A model generated the notes under the pieces. It did no database searches and was not told the origin of the DNA. It saw only the letters and a list, made by a program, of their open reading frames with translations. A program made the position numbers and the translations under genes. 64,000 nt of DNA from Campylobacter jejuni (lineage in GTDB: Bacteria > Campylobacterota > Campylobacteria > Campylobacterales > Campylobacteraceae): NCBI RefSeq assembly GCF_001457695.1, contig NZ_LN831025.1, positions 620,001 to 684,000 of the forward strand, given 5' to 3'. Below are positions 28,846-37,981 of this stretch, piece by piece (position 1 is the stretch's first letter; each line of letters opens with the position of its first letter).

Positions 28846-29557
28846 AATTTATAATTTTTTAGATCAATTAAGTCCCTTTAATATCCAAGAATCATGGGAT
28901 AATAGTGGAATTTTGCTTGGAGATAGGGATAATGAAATTTCAACTGTTTATTTAAGTTTAGATATTGATGAAAATATCATTAAAGAAGCGAGTGAAAATT
29001 CTTTAATTATCACACACCATCCTTTGATATTTAAAGGTTTAAAAGATTTATATGACAAGACTTATCCTAGAGCTTTTATTAAAGAAATGATTTGTAAAAA
29101 TATTTCTTTAATCAGTATGCATACAAATTACGATTTAAGTCATTTAAATACTTATTTTACGGAAGAAATTTTAGGTTTTAAAATTTCTTTTAAAGACGAA
29201 TTTTTAATTTATGTAGAAAATTCTATGTCTTTTGAAGCTTTGTGTGACTGGGTGAAAAAAAAGTTAAATTTGCAAATTTTACGTGTAAGTGATTGTGGTA
29301 AAAAAGACATTAAGCGTATTGCTATATGTACTGGAAGTGGTGGGGATTTAATTTCTAAAGTAGATGCGGATTGTTTTTTAAGTGGAGATTTTAAATATCA
29401 TCAAGCTTTAGAGGCGCTTAGTAATCAAATCAGTCTTATTGATTTAGGTCATTTTGAAAGTGAGAGATATTTTTCTCAATGTTTAGCAAAAGACTTGAAA
29501 AATTTGCCGCTACAAGTTATAATAACAGTTTCAAAAAATCCATTTCAATATTTTTAA
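28832..29557 (+). CDS. NIF3/YbgI family metal-binding protein
   Basis: The 241-residue protein matches the NIF3 (DUF34) family: [16 protein letters not shown] at the start, [13 protein letters not shown] (metal-binding His pair), [25 protein letters not shown], and [13 protein letters not shown] near the end. These residues bind a dinuclear metal centre. Proposed roles include GTP cyclohydrolase-like or hydrolase activities and are unsettled. It overlaps glyQ, and the next gene follows after nine bases. Confidence 0.9.
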
Positions 29558-29566
29558 GGAAAATAA

Positions 29567-30283
29567 ATGAATAAATATCTCGAACAATTAGTGCTTTTAT
29601 CAAAAATAGATCAAGAAATTGATAGTTATGAACCAAAAATAGACAGTATTAATAAGACTTTAAAAGATGCTGAGTTAAAAATAGGAAAAATCAACACAGA
29701 TTTAGAAAAAATCGATGAAGAAATCAAAGATATAGAAAATCAAAAAGTGCAAAATAATGCTCATATTTCCGAGTTCTCGGCAAAAATTAAAGAGCTTTCT
29801 AAAAAAAGTGGTGCAGTAAAAACAGAAAAAGAAGCTAATGCTTTAAAAATTGAAGAAGATATTGCAAAAGAGCAATTAGACGCTGCAAATGATGAGATTG
29901 TAAGACTGGATAAAATTTTAGAGAATAAAGAAACTTATAAAAAAGAACTTGAAGAAGAAAAAATCAAACAAAAGCAAAATATTAATGAGATTAGAGTAAG
30001 CATTAAATCTGAAATGGAAGTTCTTGAAAAAGATAGAATGAGTGTTTATGATAAAAAAACCAAACTTGTGGGCGAGATGAATCAAAAAGTTTTAAGTTTT
30101 TATGAAAAAATTCGCAAATGGGCGAAGAATACTGCTGTAGTTCCTGTTAAAAAACAAGCATGCTATGGATGTTTTATGAAAATTTACGATAAGACTTATC
30201 TGTCTGTTGTAAAAGGTGAAGAGATTGTAACTTGTCCTCATTGTGGAAGAATTCTTTATAAAGAGCAAGAAGAACAAAATTGA
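29567..30283 (+). CDS. C4-type zinc-ribbon coiled-coil protein
   Basis: The 238 residues form a long N-terminal coiled-coil hairpin (about residues 1-170, with DLEKIDEEIKDIENQKVQNN) and a C-terminal zinc ribbon with two Cys pairs, ACYGCFMKI and CPHCGRILY. This is the CT398/DUF164 family architecture, found next to varied housekeeping genes in many bacteria. In Chlamydia a member binds sigma-54 and secretion components; a similar role here is only a suggestion. It overlaps the waaA start by 4 nt. Confidence 0.87.
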   Translation: MNKYLEQLVLLSKIDQEIDSYEPKIDSINKTLKDAELKIGKINTDLEKIDEEIKDIENQKVQNNAHISEFSAKIKELSKKSGAVKTEKEANALKIEEDIAKEQLDAANDEIVRLDKILENKETYKKELEEEKIKQKQNINEIRVSIKSEMEVLEKDRMSVYDKKTKLVGEMNQKVLSFYEKIRKWAKNTAVVPVKKQACYGCFMKIYDKTYLSVVKGEEIVTCPHCGRILYKEQEEQN

Positions 30284-31437
30284 TCTTTTTTTATTATTTT
30301 TTAACTTGGACGGCATTTTTATTTTGTGCCGTCTTTATTCTTTTGCTTTCTTTTTTAAAATCCAAATACAAAACTAGTTTAAAATCCCGATTTTTTCTTT
30401 ATAAAAATTTACATCAAGAAAAAGCTGATGTACATTTTCATGCTTGTTCTTACGGGGAGGTAAGAAGTATTAAAACTTTGGTTTTGAAATTTGATTCAAG
30501 AATAACTACTATTACTCAAACAGGTTTTGAATGTGCAAAAGAATTTTGTAAAAAGGTAAATTATCTTGCTTTTGAAAATTTTTTGCCTTTCTGGTTCAAG
30601 CCTTGTAAGGTTTTGGTAATTTTTGAAGCAGAATATTGGCTTATGCTTGTTTTTATGGCACGTATTTATAAGGCTAAGATTATTTTGCTTAATGCAAGAA
30701 TATCTGATAAATCTTATCATTCTTATCAAAGATTTTCTTTTTTTTATAAAAAAATTTTTTCTTATATTGATGAAGTTTTTGTTCAAAGTAAATTAGACAA
30801 AGTAAGACTTGAAAGTTTGGGAGCTAAAAATGTTAAAATTTTTAAAAATATTAAGGCAAATTTAGAAATTAAAAATAATAAAATTTATACCAAACCTAAG
30901 GAAAAACTTATCATTTTTGCCAGTACTCATAAGGACGAAGAAGAGCTTTTGCTTGATCATTTTAAACTAGAAGAAAATGAAAAACTCATTATCGCCCCAC
31001 GACACCCTGAGCGTTTTAAAGAAGTTGAAAATTTGCTTTTAAACAAAGGTTTGGAATTTGAAAAATTTAGTTCTTTAAAAGATGAAAATAAGAAATTTTC
31101 TAAAAAAATTTTGCTTTTAGATACTTTAGGGGAGCTTGTAAATTTTTATGCAATTTCTGATGTTGTTGTGCTTGGAGGTTCTTTTATAGAAGGCATAGGA
31201 GGACACAATCCTATAGAAGTGGCATATTTTGACAATGTATTAATCAGCGGGAAATTTATTCATAATCAAAAGGCTTTATTTGAAGAAGTAGAAAATGTAT
31301 ATTTTTGCGAAAATTTAAAAGATTTAAATGATAAAATTCATTATTTAAATTTAAAAGCTAAAATTTCCAAAAAAGAAAATTTAGATCTTATCATACAAGC
31401 CATACAAAAGGGAATTGATGCAAGAAAAAGCTTATAA
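30280..31437 (+). CDS. waaA: WaaA (KdtA), Kdo transferase
   Basis: WaaA transfers Kdo from CMP-Kdo to lipid A precursors at the inner membrane. The 385-residue protein has an N-terminal membrane anchor (YYFLTWTAFLFCAVFILLLS), HACSYGEVRSIKTLV, VIFEAEYWLM, LLNARISDKSY, IIFASTHKDEEELLLDHF, IIAPRHPERF, and the donor-binding GSFIEGIGGHNPIEVAYF. It starts at a TTG overlapping the stop of the preceding gene (TTGA). The following pseudouridine synthase gene overlaps its end. Confidence 0.95.
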   Translation: MIFFYYFLTWTAFLFCAVFILLLSFLKSKYKTSLKSRFFLYKNLHQEKADVHFHACSYGEVRSIKTLVLKFDSRITTITQTGFECAKEFCKKVNYLAFENFLPFWFKPCKVLVIFEAEYWLMLVFMARIYKAKIILLNARISDKSYHSYQRFSFFYKKIFSYIDEVFVQSKLDKVRLESLGAKNVKIFKNIKANLEIKNNKIYTKPKEKLIIFASTHKDEEELLLDHFKLEENEKLIIAPRHPERFKEVENLLLNKGLEFEKFSSLKDENKKFSKKILLLDTLGELVNFYAISDVVVLGGSFIEGIGGHNPIEVAYFDNVLISGKFIHNQKALFEEVENVYFCENLKDLNDKIHYLNLKAKISKKENLDLIIQAIQKGIDARKSL

Positions 31438-32170
31438 ACTCTTAGCTTTGCAAGAAAAAATTTCAAATCGTGAAGCTAAAGATTTGATTGATAAGGGTTG
31501 TGTTTTTTCACATGGGAAAAAAGTTGTGGTTGCTAGAGCTTTGATGAGCGATAAGGCAAGATTTAATGTGATAAAAGCTAAAAATCCTCAAATTATTTTT
31601 GAAGATGATAAGATTATTGCTATTAATAAACCTTATGCTTATGTGAGTGAAGACTTGGAGAAAAAATTTAACGCCAAGCTTTTAAATCGTTTAGACAAAG
31701 AAACAAGCGGTGTGATTTTGCTTTGCAAAGATGAAGATTTTAGAAAGCTTTGTATAGAAGAATTTAAAAAACACAGAGTTTATAAAAGTTATATTGCGGT
31801 TTTAGATGGGGTTTTGGCTGAAGAGGTTGAAGTGAATGAGCCTATGTTTACCATAAAAACAAAAGGCGGGGCATTAAGTAAAGTTTCAAAAGATGGTTTA
31901 AGTGCTTTAAGTATCATTACTCCTATTATGATGCAGTCAAAAAAAACCTTAGCAAAAATAGTCATTCAAACAGGTAGAACTCATCAAATCAGAGTACATG
32001 CTAAATTTATAAAACATGGTGTTATAGGCGATGAAAAATATGCTAAAATTTCAAGTGATAGAATGTATTTACACAGCTATGAAATTAAAATTTTTGATTA
32101 TCATTTTAAGGCTAATTTGGATAGTGGTTTTACAAAATTTGGCTTTGAGATAAAAAATTTAGATTTTTAA
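31418..32170 (+). CDS. RluA-family pseudouridine synthase
   Basis: This 250-residue enzyme isomerises a uridine in rRNA or tRNA. An S4-like N-terminal region (LALQEKISNREAKDLIDKG) precedes the catalytic domain, whose signature is LLNRLDKETSGVILLCKD with the catalytic Asp. ITPIMMQSKKTLAKIVIQTG and GRTHQIRVHAKFI follow. A TTG one codon earlier is possible, but AAAAGGG (31406-31412) is better spaced for this ATG. The exact target uridine cannot be told from sequence. It overlaps waaA by 20 nt. Confidence 0.9.
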   Translation: MQEKAYKLLALQEKISNREAKDLIDKGCVFSHGKKVVVARALMSDKARFNVIKAKNPQIIFEDDKIIAINKPYAYVSEDLEKKFNAKLLNRLDKETSGVILLCKDEDFRKLCIEEFKKHRVYKSYIAVLDGVLAEEVEVNEPMFTIKTKGGALSKVSKDGLSALSIITPIMMQSKKTLAKIVIQTGRTHQIRVHAKFIKHGVIGDEKYAKISSDRMYLHSYEIKIFDYHFKANLDSGFTKFGFEIKNLDF

Positions 32171-32180
32171 AGCCATTTAA

Positions 32181-32198
32181 GAAAAAATTTTGTATAAT
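32181..32198 (+). promoter_or_regulatory. Sigma-70 promoter of ffh
   Basis: An extended -10 TGTATAAT (32191-32198) follows AAAAAATTT, 44 nt upstream of the GTG start. It is one of the best promoter matches in the window. Confidence 0.7.
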
Positions 32199-32242
32199 GC
32201 AAGGTTTAATTTAAAAATTTTATTTTATAGAAAGGTGATAAA

Positions 32243-33580
32243 GTGTTTGAGTTAGTTAGCGAATCTTTTAAATCAGCGATTAATAAATTACGTTTTGTTG
32301 ATGATGAAAAAGCACTTAAGAATGCTTTAGAAACCTTAAAAAAAGCTCTTTTAAAAGCAGATGTTCACCATAAGGTAACTAAAGAGCTTTTGACTTTGAT
32401 AGAAGAAGATGTAAAGCAAAACGGAATAGGTCAAAAACAATTTTTAAATGCCATTAAAGTAAATTTAGAAAATATTTTAAGTGTCAATGGCAAAAATCAA
32501 GGTTTTGTTTTTGCTTCTAAACCCCCAACAGTAGTTCTAATGGCAGGTTTGCAAGGGGGCGGTAAGACTACAAGCACTATCAAACTTGCAAATTATTTAA
32601 AATTACGCAATAAAAAAGTTTTAGTTGCAGCTTGTGATTTACAGCGTTTAGCGGCAGTGGAGCAGCTAAGACAACTTTGTGAAGCTAATGAAATTGAACT
32701 TTTCTTCATAGAAAATGAAAAAGATCCTATTAGAGTTGCTAAAGAGGCTTTGAAAAAGGCTGAAAGTTCTATGGTAGATGTTTTGCTTGTGGATACTGCT
32801 GGACGTTTGGCTATAGATGAAGCTTTGATGGATGAGTTAAAAGCGGTTAAAGATGTTTTAAATCCTGATGAGATTTTCTATGTTGCTGATGCAATGAGTG
32901 GTCAAGATGGGGTCAAGACTGCGGCTAGTTTTAATGAAGTTTTGAATATCAGCGGGGTAATTTTATCAAAATTTGATGCAGATACTAAAGGTGGAGTAGC
33001 CTTGGGTATAGCAAAACAAATCGGTATTCCTTTAAGATTTATTGGTGTAGGTGAAAAAGTAGCAGATTTAGAAGTTTTTATACCAGATCGTATAGTAAGT
33101 CGTATCATGGGTGAGGGTGATTTGGCAACTTTAGCTGAAAAAACTGCTGCAGTGATTGATGAAAAAGAAGCTAAAAAACTCAATCAAAAAATCAAAAAAG
33201 GTGAATTTAATTTTAATGATTTTCTTAATCAAATGGAAAGTATTAAAAAATTAGGAAGTATGAAATCTTTAATTGGCATGATACCAGGACTTGGCGGAAT
33301 GGCAAATGCGGTAAAAGATATAGATTTGGATAATTCTAAAGAAATTATACGCATTAAAGCAATGATTTCTTCAATGACTCCAAAAGAAAGAGAAAATCCT
33401 GATTTGTTAAATAATGCTAGAAAACGTCGTATAGCAGATGGAGCGGGTCTTTCTCAGGTAGAAGTCAATCGTTTTTTAAAACAATTTAGCAATGCAGCAA
33501 AACTTGCAAAAAGATTTTCAGGTAAAAAAGGAATGGAGAGTTTGACGCAAATGATGAGTCAAGCTAGAAGACAATTTTAA
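32243..33580 (+). CDS. ffh: Ffh, signal recognition particle GTPase
   Basis: Ffh binds 4.5S RNA and nascent membrane proteins and docks at FtsY. The 445-residue protein has the N domain, then the G domain (GLQGGGKTTSTIKLA, DLQRLAAVEQL, VDTAGRLAIDEALM, LSKFDADTKGGVA) and the methionine-rich M domain (FLNQMESIKKLGSMKSLIGM, ending in SLTQMMSQARRQF). It starts at GTG with AAAGGTG upstream. A large hairpin separates it from rpsP. Confidence 0.97.
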   Translation: MFELVSESFKSAINKLRFVDDEKALKNALETLKKALLKADVHHKVTKELLTLIEEDVKQNGIGQKQFLNAIKVNLENILSVNGKNQGFVFASKPPTVVLMAGLQGGGKTTSTIKLANYLKLRNKKVLVAACDLQRLAAVEQLRQLCEANEIELFFIENEKDPIRVAKEALKKAESSMVDVLLVDTAGRLAIDEALMDELKAVKDVLNPDEIFYVADAMSGQDGVKTAASFNEVLNISGVILSKFDADTKGGVALGIAKQIGIPLRFIGVGEKVADLEVFIPDRIVSRIMGEGDLATLAEKTAAVIDEKEAKKLNQKIKKGEFNFNDFLNQMESIKKLGSMKSLIGMIPGLGGMANAVKDIDLDNSKEIIRIKAMISSMTPKERENPDLLNNARKRRIADGAGLSQVEVNRFLKQFSNAAKLAKRFSGKKGMESLTQMMSQARRQF

Positions 33581-33627
33581 ATTTTATTTATAAATACTTT
33601 TTATAGTATCTATAAATAAAATTTTTA
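33580..33627 (+). terminator. Long hairpin between ffh and rpsP (terminator or attenuator)
   Basis: A 13-bp perfect stem (AATTTTATTTATA and its complement) encloses a second inner stem ATACT/AGTAT, and a five-T run follows at 33622-33626. It lies in the 64-nt spacer, so it could end ffh transcripts or set the level of the rpsP operon. Confidence 0.6.
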
Positions 33628-33644
33628 ATTTTTAAGGAGTATAA

Positions 33645-33872
33645 ATGACAGTTATTAGACTTACAAGAATGGGTAGAACTAAAAGACCATTTTATCGTAT
33701 TGTAGTTACAGACAGTAGAAAACGTCGTGATGGTGGTTGGATAGAAAGTATTGGGTATTATAATCCTATGGTAGAACCTGAGGTAATTAAAGTTGATGCA
33801 GAGCGTTTAGCTTATTGGAAAAGTGTTGGTGCAAAACTTAGCGATAAAGTTACTTCTATCACTAGCAAATAA
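33645..33872 (+). CDS. rpsP: Ribosomal protein bS16
   Basis: This 75-residue small-subunit protein has the family start [20 protein letters not shown], then [18 protein letters not shown] and [21 protein letters not shown] precedes the ATG. It is the first gene of the conserved rpsP-khpA-rimM-trmD-rplS operon, in which all later genes overlap or nearly touch. Confidence 0.98.
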   Translation: MTVIRLTRMGRTKRPFYRIVVTDSRKRRDGGWIESIGYYNPMVEPEVIKVDAERLAYWKSVGAKLSDKVTSITSK

Positions 33873-33874
33873 TT

Positions 33875-34117
33875 ATGGTAGAGAATTTTCTTAGAGAATA
33901 CGCAAAATTAATTGCAGATTATCCTGAACAGATTGACACTCAAAAAATTGAATTAAGTGAAAATTTTTTTGAGATTGTTCTTTTTGCACATAAGGTTGAT
34001 ACAGGTAAGCTTATAGGTAAAAATGGAAAAATGATCAATGCTATAAAAACCGTAATCTCTGCTTATAAGAGTAAGGATGCAAGTTCTTATAGAGTAACGG
34101 TAAAAGCACTTGAGTGA
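33875..34117 (+). CDS. khpA: KhpA-type KH-domain RNA-binding protein
   Basis: This 80-residue protein is essentially one KH domain, with the GxxG-type loop in [20 protein letters not shown]. It occupies the fixed position between rpsP and rimM in many bacteria, where it is called KhpA (YlqC). It acts as a global RNA-binding protein, often as a partner of KhpB/Jag. It starts two bases after rpsP and overlaps rimM by eight. Confidence 0.93.
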   Translation: MVENFLREYAKLIADYPEQIDTQKIELSENFFEIVLFAHKVDTGKLIGKNGKMINAIKTVISAYKSKDASSYRVTVKALE

Positions 34118-34649
34118 AAAAGATTTTGTTCAAGTTGCAAAACTTGGTAAAACTGTGGGTCTTAAGGGTTATGTAAAATTGCATAACCTGAGCGACTTTT
34201 CTTCTCAATTTAAAAAAGATGCTACTTTTTTTATAAAAAACACCAAAGAAATGTTAAAGATTAAGCATTATAATGCAAGCAATTCTACTGTTTTATTTGA
34301 AAATTATGAAGATATAGAAAAGGCCAAAGAATTAACTAATCTTATTCTTTTTCAGAGTATCGAGAAAAGCAGACAAACTTGTAAATTAAAAAAAGATGAG
34401 TTTTTTTATTTTGATATTTTAGAGTGTGAAGTTTTTGAAGAAAATAAAAGATTAGGTAAAGTGGTTGATATCTTGGAAACTGGAGCTTCTTATTTATTTG
34501 AAATTCAAAGTGATGAAAAATGGGTGGAAAAAAAATATCCTAAAATATTTTTTATTCCATATTTAGATAAATTTGTTAAAAATATAGATATAGAAAAACG
34601 ACAGATTTTTTGCACGCAAGATGCTTTTTTAATTTTAGAAAATTCATGA
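34110..34649 (+). CDS. rimM: RimM, 16S rRNA maturation factor
   Basis: The 179-residue protein helps process the 3' domain of 16S rRNA and binds uS19. Its start is [18 protein letters not shown], and the C-terminal PRC barrel includes [20 protein letters not shown] and [14 protein letters not shown]. It uses a TTG start inside the end of khpA; no nearer ATG fits the conserved N-terminus. Its stop overlaps the trmD start (ATGA). Confidence 0.93.
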   Translation: MSEKDFVQVAKLGKTVGLKGYVKLHNLSDFSSQFKKDATFFIKNTKEMLKIKHYNASNSTVLFENYEDIEKAKELTNLILFQSIEKSRQTCKLKKDEFFYFDILECEVFEENKRLGKVVDILETGASYLFEIQSDEKWVEKKYPKIFFIPYLDKFVKNIDIEKRQIFCTQDAFLILENS

Positions 34650-35350
34650 AATTTAGTTTCGTTTCTTTGTTCCCTAATCTTATGGAATTTTACTTTCAAG
34701 ATTCTATACTTGCAAGAGCAAAAGAAAAAAAACTTTTCAAACTTAATTTTTATAATCCTAGAGATTTTTCTAAAAATTCTTATCATAAAGTCGATGATTA
34801 TAAAATAGGTGGCGGAGCTGGACTTTTGATGCAAGCTGAACCTATGTATGAGGTGCTAAGAAGTATTCAAGAAAAAAAAGAAAATCCCTATTTTATTTTT
34901 TTAAATCCAAGTGGTAAAACCTTTAATCAAAAAGACGCCAAACGCTTAAGTAAAAAAGAACATATAGTTTTTGTATGCGGGCGCTATGAAGGTATAGATG
35001 AAAGAGTGCTTGAAATTTTTGCGAATGAAGTTTTTAGCATAGGGGATTTTATTTTAACAGGAGGAGAATTACCTGCGCTTGTAATGTGTGATGCGATTTT
35101 AAGAAATGTTAACGGGGTTTTAGGAAATATGGAAAGTTTGGAAGAAGAAAGCTTTGAAAATAATTTACTCGAAGCACCTGCTTTTTCAAAACCTTTTATT
35201 TTTGAGAAAAAAAATAAAAAATTTTATACTCCTTCAGAGTTTTTAAAGGGTAATCACGCTAGAATTGCAAGTTTAAAAATTACTTTGGCGTCTTGCAAAA
35301 CGAAATTTTTTCGTCCAGATTTATTTTTAGAGCATGAACGCAAAAAATAA
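34646..35350 (+). CDS. trmD: TrmD, tRNA (guanine37-N1)-methyltransferase
   Basis: TrmD makes m1G37 next to the anticodon and prevents +1 frameshifting. Translation from the ATG at the rimM stop gives 234 residues beginning [14 protein letters not shown]; a longer open frame upstream only extends into rimM. SPOUT knot motifs are [32 protein letters not shown], and [18 protein letters not shown], followed by [14 protein letters not shown]. rplS follows after ten bases. Confidence 0.96.
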
Positions 35351-35360
35351 GGGATTTTTT

Positions 35361-35717
35361 ATGAAAAATAAATATATAGAACAATTTGAAGCAAAACAAA
35401 TTGAAGGTAAAAATGTTCCAGATTTTCGTGCTGGTGATACTTTAAAGCTTGCAATTCGCATCAAAGAAGGGGATAAAACAAGAATCCAAAATTTTGAGGG
35501 TATTTGTATTGCTAGAAGAGGTAATGGCGTAAGTGAAACTTTTATCGTGCGTAAAATGGGTGCTAATAATGTTGGCGTTGAGAGAATTTTCCCTATTTAT
35601 AGTGAAAGTTTAGAAAGTATTACTGTTTTGCGTCGTGGTCGTGTACGCCGTGCAAGATTATTCTACTTAAGAGATAGACGCGGTAAAGCAGCGCGTATTA
35701 AAGAGCTTAAAAAATAA
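35361..35717 (+). CDS. rplS: Ribosomal protein bL19
   Basis: The 118-residue large-subunit protein lies near the subunit interface. The ATG at 35361 follows AAGGGA; an in-frame ATG 27 bases upstream lies in trmD and would add a poorly conserved extension. Family motifs are [58 protein letters not shown], and [18 protein letters not shown]. It is the last gene of the operon. Confidence 0.97.
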
Positions 35718-35733
35718 TTTATAATTATTTTTT
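35711..35733 (+). terminator. AT-only hairpin after rplS
   Basis: A 9-bp stem AAAATAATT / AATTATTTT with a three-base loop, followed by further T. It overlaps the rplS stop. Having no GC pair, it is a weak candidate. Confidence 0.4.
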
Positions 35734-35812
35734 ATTATAAATCTAACAATTAAATAATTATAATTAATTTATAATTTTTATTATTTGATTTTAATTATTA
35801 ATAATACTCTTG

Positions 35813-35818
35813 TATAAT
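35813..35818 (+). promoter_or_regulatory. Sigma-70 -10 box of the transthyretin-like gene
   Basis: An extended -10, TTGTATAATATT, 31 nt upstream of the start codon, next to a dyad that covers the ribosome site. Confidence 0.6.
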
Positions 35819-35820
35819 AT

Positions 35821-35843
35821 TCCTTGTAAATATTGTACAAGGA
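35821..35843 (+). promoter_or_regulatory. Dyad covering the ribosome binding site
   Basis: TCCTTGTA and TACAAGGA form an 8-bp inverted repeat with a seven-base loop. The right arm contains the AAGGA ribosome site of the gene at 35850. As RNA it would mask translation; as DNA it lies at the expected transcription start and could be an operator. Confidence 0.5.
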
Positions 35844-35849
35844 GAGAAA

Positions 35850-36263
35850 ATGTTTTCTATTAAAAAAACTTTATTAATATTAGCAAGCGTGCCAATGTTT
35901 TTGAGTGCTACTGAATATCAATTAAGTACTCATGTCTTGGATATTACTTCTGGACAACCTGCTCCTAAAGTAAAAGTTGAGCTTTATAAGTTGGAAGCAA
36001 ATCAACAGTGGAAAAAAGTAAGTGAAGAATTTACCGAAGAAAATGGTAGAATAGGAGATTTATTACCATATGAAAAAGCTGAAAATAGGACTTTTGGAAT
36101 TTATAAGCTTAAATTTTTCACAAAAGACTATTACACATCACACAAAATAAATACTTTTTATCCTTTTGTAGAGGTAAGTTTTGAGCTTTCTAAAGATCGA
36201 AAACATTATCATGTTCCAATAACCCTTTCTCCTTTTGGTTATTCAACTTATAGAGGAAGCTGA
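35850..36263 (+). CDS. Periplasmic transthyretin-like protein (5-hydroxyisourate hydrolase family)
   Basis: The 137-residue precursor has a signal peptide (about residues 1-21, ending LSATEY). The mature domain carries the family marks LSTHVLDITSGQPAPKVKVE at the start and STYRGS at the C-terminus. Enzymes of this family hydrolyse 5-hydroxyisourate in urate breakdown, and the His/Arg/C-terminal YRGS active-site set is present. No other purine-degradation gene is seen nearby. The gene has its own promoter and a hairpin over the ribosome site. Confidence 0.88.
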   Translation: MFSIKKTLLILASVPMFLSATEYQLSTHVLDITSGQPAPKVKVELYKLEANQQWKKVSEEFTEENGRIGDLLPYEKAENRTFGIYKLKFFTKDYYTSHKINTFYPFVEVSFELSKDRKHYHVPITLSPFGYSTYRGS

Positions 36264-36286
36264 TAAATAAAACGAAAGAAAAAACC

Positions 36287-37627
36287 ATGTGGACTAAGAA
36301 TTCTTGGAAAAACTATCCTATAAAACAGCAACCTATCTATCCAGATCAAGAGGAAATGAATAGAGTTTTAGCAAGACTTGAGAAACTTCCTCCTTTGGTT
36401 TTTGCTGGAGAAGTGAGAAATCTTCAAAAGTCTTTAGCAAGAGTTTGTAAAAAAGAAGCTTTTTTACTTCAAGGTGGAGATTGTGCTGAAAGCTTTGAAA
36501 ATTTTGGTGCTGTAAATATCCGTGATATGTTTAAAATTTTACTTCAAATGGCTATAGTGCTTACATTTGCCGGTGGATGTCCTGTTGTAAAAATTGGTCG
36601 TATTGCAGGGCAGTTTGCCAAGCCAAGAAGTAGTGATTTTGAAGAGTTAAATGGTATAAGTCTTCCTAGTTATCGTGGTGATATTATTAATGGTTTTGAA
36701 TTTAGCGAACAAGCACGCATTCCTGATCCACATAGAATGCTTGAAGCTTATTATCAAAGTGCAACAACGCTAAATTTGTTGCGTGGATTTGCTAAGGGTG
36801 GTTTAGCAGATTTGCATGGAGTACATCGTTGGAATTTGGGCTTTTTAAAAAAGAGTGAACTTCATAAGCAATATACTGATATCAGTGAAAAAATTTCACA
36901 AGCTTTAGCTTTTATGGAAGCTTGTGGAATTAATACAAGTAATACTCCAAGCCTAAGAGAAGTTAGTGTTTATACTTCACATGAAGCTTTGCTTTTGCCT
37001 TATGAAGAAGCTTTAACTAGAGTGGATAGTTTAAGTGGGGAAATTTACGATTGTTCAGCTCATATGCTTTGGATAGGCGAAAGAACAAGGGCACTTGATG
37101 AAGCTCATGTACATTTTTTAAGAGGAGTAAAAAATCCTTTAGGGGTTAAAATAGGACCTAGTGCAAGTGCAGATGATATCATAGCTTTAGCAAATGTTTT
37201 AAATCCAAATAATGAAGAAGGAAGATTAAATATTATTATCCGCATGGGTGCAGATAAAATTATCAATAATTTGCCAAAAATTTTCTCTAAACTTAAAAGT
37301 GAAGGTTTAAATTTAGTATATAGCATAGATCCTATGCATGGAAATACAGTAAAAGCAGGTAATTTTAAAACACGTGAGTTTGATAAAATCATGCAAGAAG
37401 TGAGATCTTTTTTTGAGATTGCAATAAGCGAAGGAGTTTATCCAGGTGGGGTGCATCTTGAAATGACTGGGAAAGATGTAACAGAATGCACAGGTGGTGC
37501 AAGCAATGTTACTGCTCAAAGCTTGGAAGATCGTTATGAGACTCAATGCGATCCAAGACTTAATGCGGATCAAGCATTAGAACTTGCTTTTTTAATCGCA
37601 GATTTGGTAAAAAAGGCTAGAAAATGA
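36287..37627 (+). CDS. Class II DAHP synthase (3-deoxy-7-phosphoheptulonate synthase)
   Basis: The enzyme condenses phosphoenolpyruvate and erythrose 4-phosphate, the first step of the shikimate pathway. The 446-residue length and motifs are of the class II (plant and Mycobacterium) type: FLLQGGDCAESFENF, KIGRIAGQFAKPRS, PDPHRMLEAYYQSATTLNL, WIGERTRALDEAHV, YSIDPMHGNTVKAG, and HLEMTGKDVTECTGG. The next gene overlaps its stop by 4 nt. There is no adjacent aromatic-pathway gene. Confidence 0.95.
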   Translation: MWTKNSWKNYPIKQQPIYPDQEEMNRVLARLEKLPPLVFAGEVRNLQKSLARVCKKEAFLLQGGDCAESFENFGAVNIRDMFKILLQMAIVLTFAGGCPVVKIGRIAGQFAKPRSSDFEELNGISLPSYRGDIINGFEFSEQARIPDPHRMLEAYYQSATTLNLLRGFAKGGLADLHGVHRWNLGFLKKSELHKQYTDISEKISQALAFMEACGINTSNTPSLREVSVYTSHEALLLPYEEALTRVDSLSGEIYDCSAHMLWIGERTRALDEAHVHFLRGVKNPLGVKIGPSASADDIIALANVLNPNNEEGRLNIIIRMGADKIINNLPKIFSKLKSEGLNLVYSIDPMHGNTVKAGNFKTREFDKIMQEVRSFFEIAISEGVYPGGVHLEMTGKDVTECTGGASNVTAQSLEDRYETQCDPRLNADQALELAFLIADLVKKARK

Positions 37628-37953
37628 AACTTTATGGTATTAAAAATTGTAATTCTGTAAAAAAAGCTATGGATGCTTTAACACAAAAAGGCATTGTGTT
37701 TGATTTTATGGATATTAAAAAGATTAATCAAGATATTTTATACACATGGTTAAAACAAAAATCTTTTGAAGAACTTATCAATACTGCTGGATTAACTTCT
37801 AAAAAACTTGGTTTAAACAAAGAAAAAGTTAAAAATTTAAATGAAAAAGAACTTGAAAAAATTGTATTAGAAAATCCAAGTTGTATTAAGCGTCCTATTA
37901 TCGAGTATGAGCAAAACATATATATTGGTAAGGAATATGAGAAAATATTATGA
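37624..37953 (+). CDS. ArsC/Spx-family thioredoxin-fold protein
   Basis: This 109-residue protein begins KLYGIKNCNSVKKAMDAL, the ArsC/YffB-type active site with Cys9 and no second cysteine two residues later (CNS). Towards the C-terminus it has NPSCIKRPIIEY, typical of the family. It is more like YffB or Spx-like proteins than true arsenate reductases, and no ars genes are nearby. The start overlaps the DAHP synthase stop. It converges with the selenoprotein gene across a shared terminator. Confidence 0.85.
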   Translation: MKLYGIKNCNSVKKAMDALTQKGIVFDFMDIKKINQDILYTWLKQKSFEELINTAGLTSKKLGLNKEKVKNLNEKELEKIVLENPSCIKRPIIEYEQNIYIGKEYEKIL

Positions 37954-37981
37954 TAGAGTGTTTGATTACACTCTATTTTTT
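37953..37981. terminator. Terminator between the ArsC-like gene and the selenoprotein gene
   Basis: Perfect 9-bp stem ATAGAGTGT / ACACTCTAT with a six-base loop, followed by a T-run on the plus strand. The stop codon of the minus-strand selenoprotein (37966-37968) falls at the hairpin loop. Confidence 0.85.

Noticed and set aside
37624-37953. Arsenate reductase
   Set aside because: The active site is CNS with a single Cys, and no ars genes are nearby, so an arsenic role is not supported.
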